Assembly: GCA_013693875.1 (NCBI GenBank)
Contig: CP059262.1
Span: 2,548,570 to 2,554,372 of the forward strand
Length of the DNA: 5,803 nucleotides
From: Exiguobacterium profundum
Lineage (GTDB): Bacteria > Pseudomonadota > Alphaproteobacteria > Rhodobacterales > Rhodobacteraceae
Reading direction: 5' to 3'
In this document: piece by piece, positions 5,337 to 5,803 of the stretch
Layout: the number at the start of each line of letters is the position of its first letter
Numbering within the stretch: position 1 is the stretch's first letter
Notes under the pieces: model-generated
The model's database searches: none
What the model saw: the letters and a program-made list of their open reading frames with translations, nothing else
Told to the model about the DNA's origin: nothing
Translations under genes and position numbers: made by a program

Positions 5337-5377
5337 TGGACAGCAGCGACGCCCGGACCAGTCCGCACCTGCGGATG

Positions 5378-5803
5378 TCAGGAAAACGCGGGCCGGGTCT
5401 GTGCGATCCGGTCGGCGAGGCCCTGAAACGACCAGTCGGGGCCAAGACAGACAAGGTCGGCGGCGCTGCGCCCGGCAAGTCCGGCCAGCCGGGCCTGCCC
5501 CATCAACCGGGCTAACACGGTGACGGCCATGCGAAGGGCCACTTCGGGCGCCACGCCGACGACGGCGATCAGCCGCTGCAGCGATTGCGCCATGGTGACA
5601 TGCGCCCCGGCGAGCGAACCCTCGGCATTGACCAGCCGCCCGTCCTGCACGCGGATGGTGCGGCCATAAAGGGTGAAGCTGTCCGGCCCGCCCACGGTGG
5701 CCATGGCGTCAGAGACCAGGAACATGCGGTCGGGCACCGGGCGGGCGCGGATCGCCAGGCCCACCATCTCGTCCGCGACATGGATGCCGTCGCAGATGAT
5801 GCC
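5378..5803 (-). CDS. nagA: N-acetylglucosamine-6-phosphate deacetylase, C-terminal part (5' end outside window)
   Basis: The minus-strand frame is open from the window edge to TGA at 5380-5378 and gives the last 141 residues. NagA is a metal-dependent amidohydrolase that turns GlcNAc-6-phosphate into glucosamine-6-phosphate plus acetate. The window shows GIICDGIHVADEM (family D-G-x-H block), MFLVSDAMATVGGPDSF, GSLAGAHVTM, and GRSAADLVCLGPDW near the end. In MFLVSDAMATVGGPDSF the Asp of S-D-A matches the catalytic Asp of amidohydrolases (Asp273 in E. coli NagA). The metal-binding residues further upstream are outside the window. MAVTVLARLM has Leu and a rare-looking TTA codon where many homologues have Pro (VPARL). 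No frame slip is visible. It converges on metF, and no transport or nagB gene is in view. Confidence 0.85.
   Translation of the reverse strand, partial: GIICDGIHVADEMVGLAIRARPVPDRMFLVSDAMATVGGPDSFTLYGRTIRVQDGRLVNAEGSLAGAHVTMAQSLQRLIAVVGVAPEVALRMAVTVLARLMGQARLAGLAGRSAADLVCLGPDWSFQGLADRIAQTRPAFS

Noticed and set aside
1..5803. CRISPR array, tRNA, rRNA or transposase gene
   Set aside because: No regularly spaced repeats, cloverleaf or transposase-like protein was found on either strand.

Overview
The window looks like a GC-rich alphaproteobacterium, most likely of the Rhodobacter/Paracoccus group. This rests on the high GC of the four recognisable flanking genes, the style of the MetR and NagA proteins, and a TTAA-N7-TTAA (CtrA-type) word. 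It is an inference from sequence character, not from a database comparison.

Layout: (1) 1-141 is the 3' end of apt (purine salvage). (2) 142-688 holds no convincing gene, only hairpins and one copy (A) of a palindrome-headed repeat. (3) 689-3007 is an accessory segment, visibly poorer in GC over about 540-1800 and 2830-3060. It encodes a multi-pass membrane protein, a glycine-zipper protein ending in a broken calcium-binding DxDGxG module, and a 57-residue two-helix membrane protein. (4) 3008-3306 is a repeat field with GTAG-footed hairpins and a second copy (B) of the palindrome repeat in the opposite orientation. (5) 3307-5150 is the classic divergent metR/metF pair, with a dyad in the 87-base gap, closed by an intrinsic terminator at 5215-5237. 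(6) 5378-5803 is the 3' part of nagA on the minus strand (amino-sugar catabolism).

MetR is expected to control metF, which makes 5-methyl-THF for methionine synthesis. Apt and NagA are unrelated housekeeping or catabolic neighbours. The accessory segment may be an exported-protein locus with membrane partners, possibly toxin/immunity-like, but no effector domain is visible.

The most important caveat is that nearly every gene between 689 and 5150 is broken by small frame slips, and almost all read as missing bases, often in G, C or T runs. After each slip a family-like protein resumes in the next frame. About a dozen slips in 4.5 kb, including inside metF and metR, look more like sequencing or assembly error than decay. 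Gene extents below are given for the restored reading.
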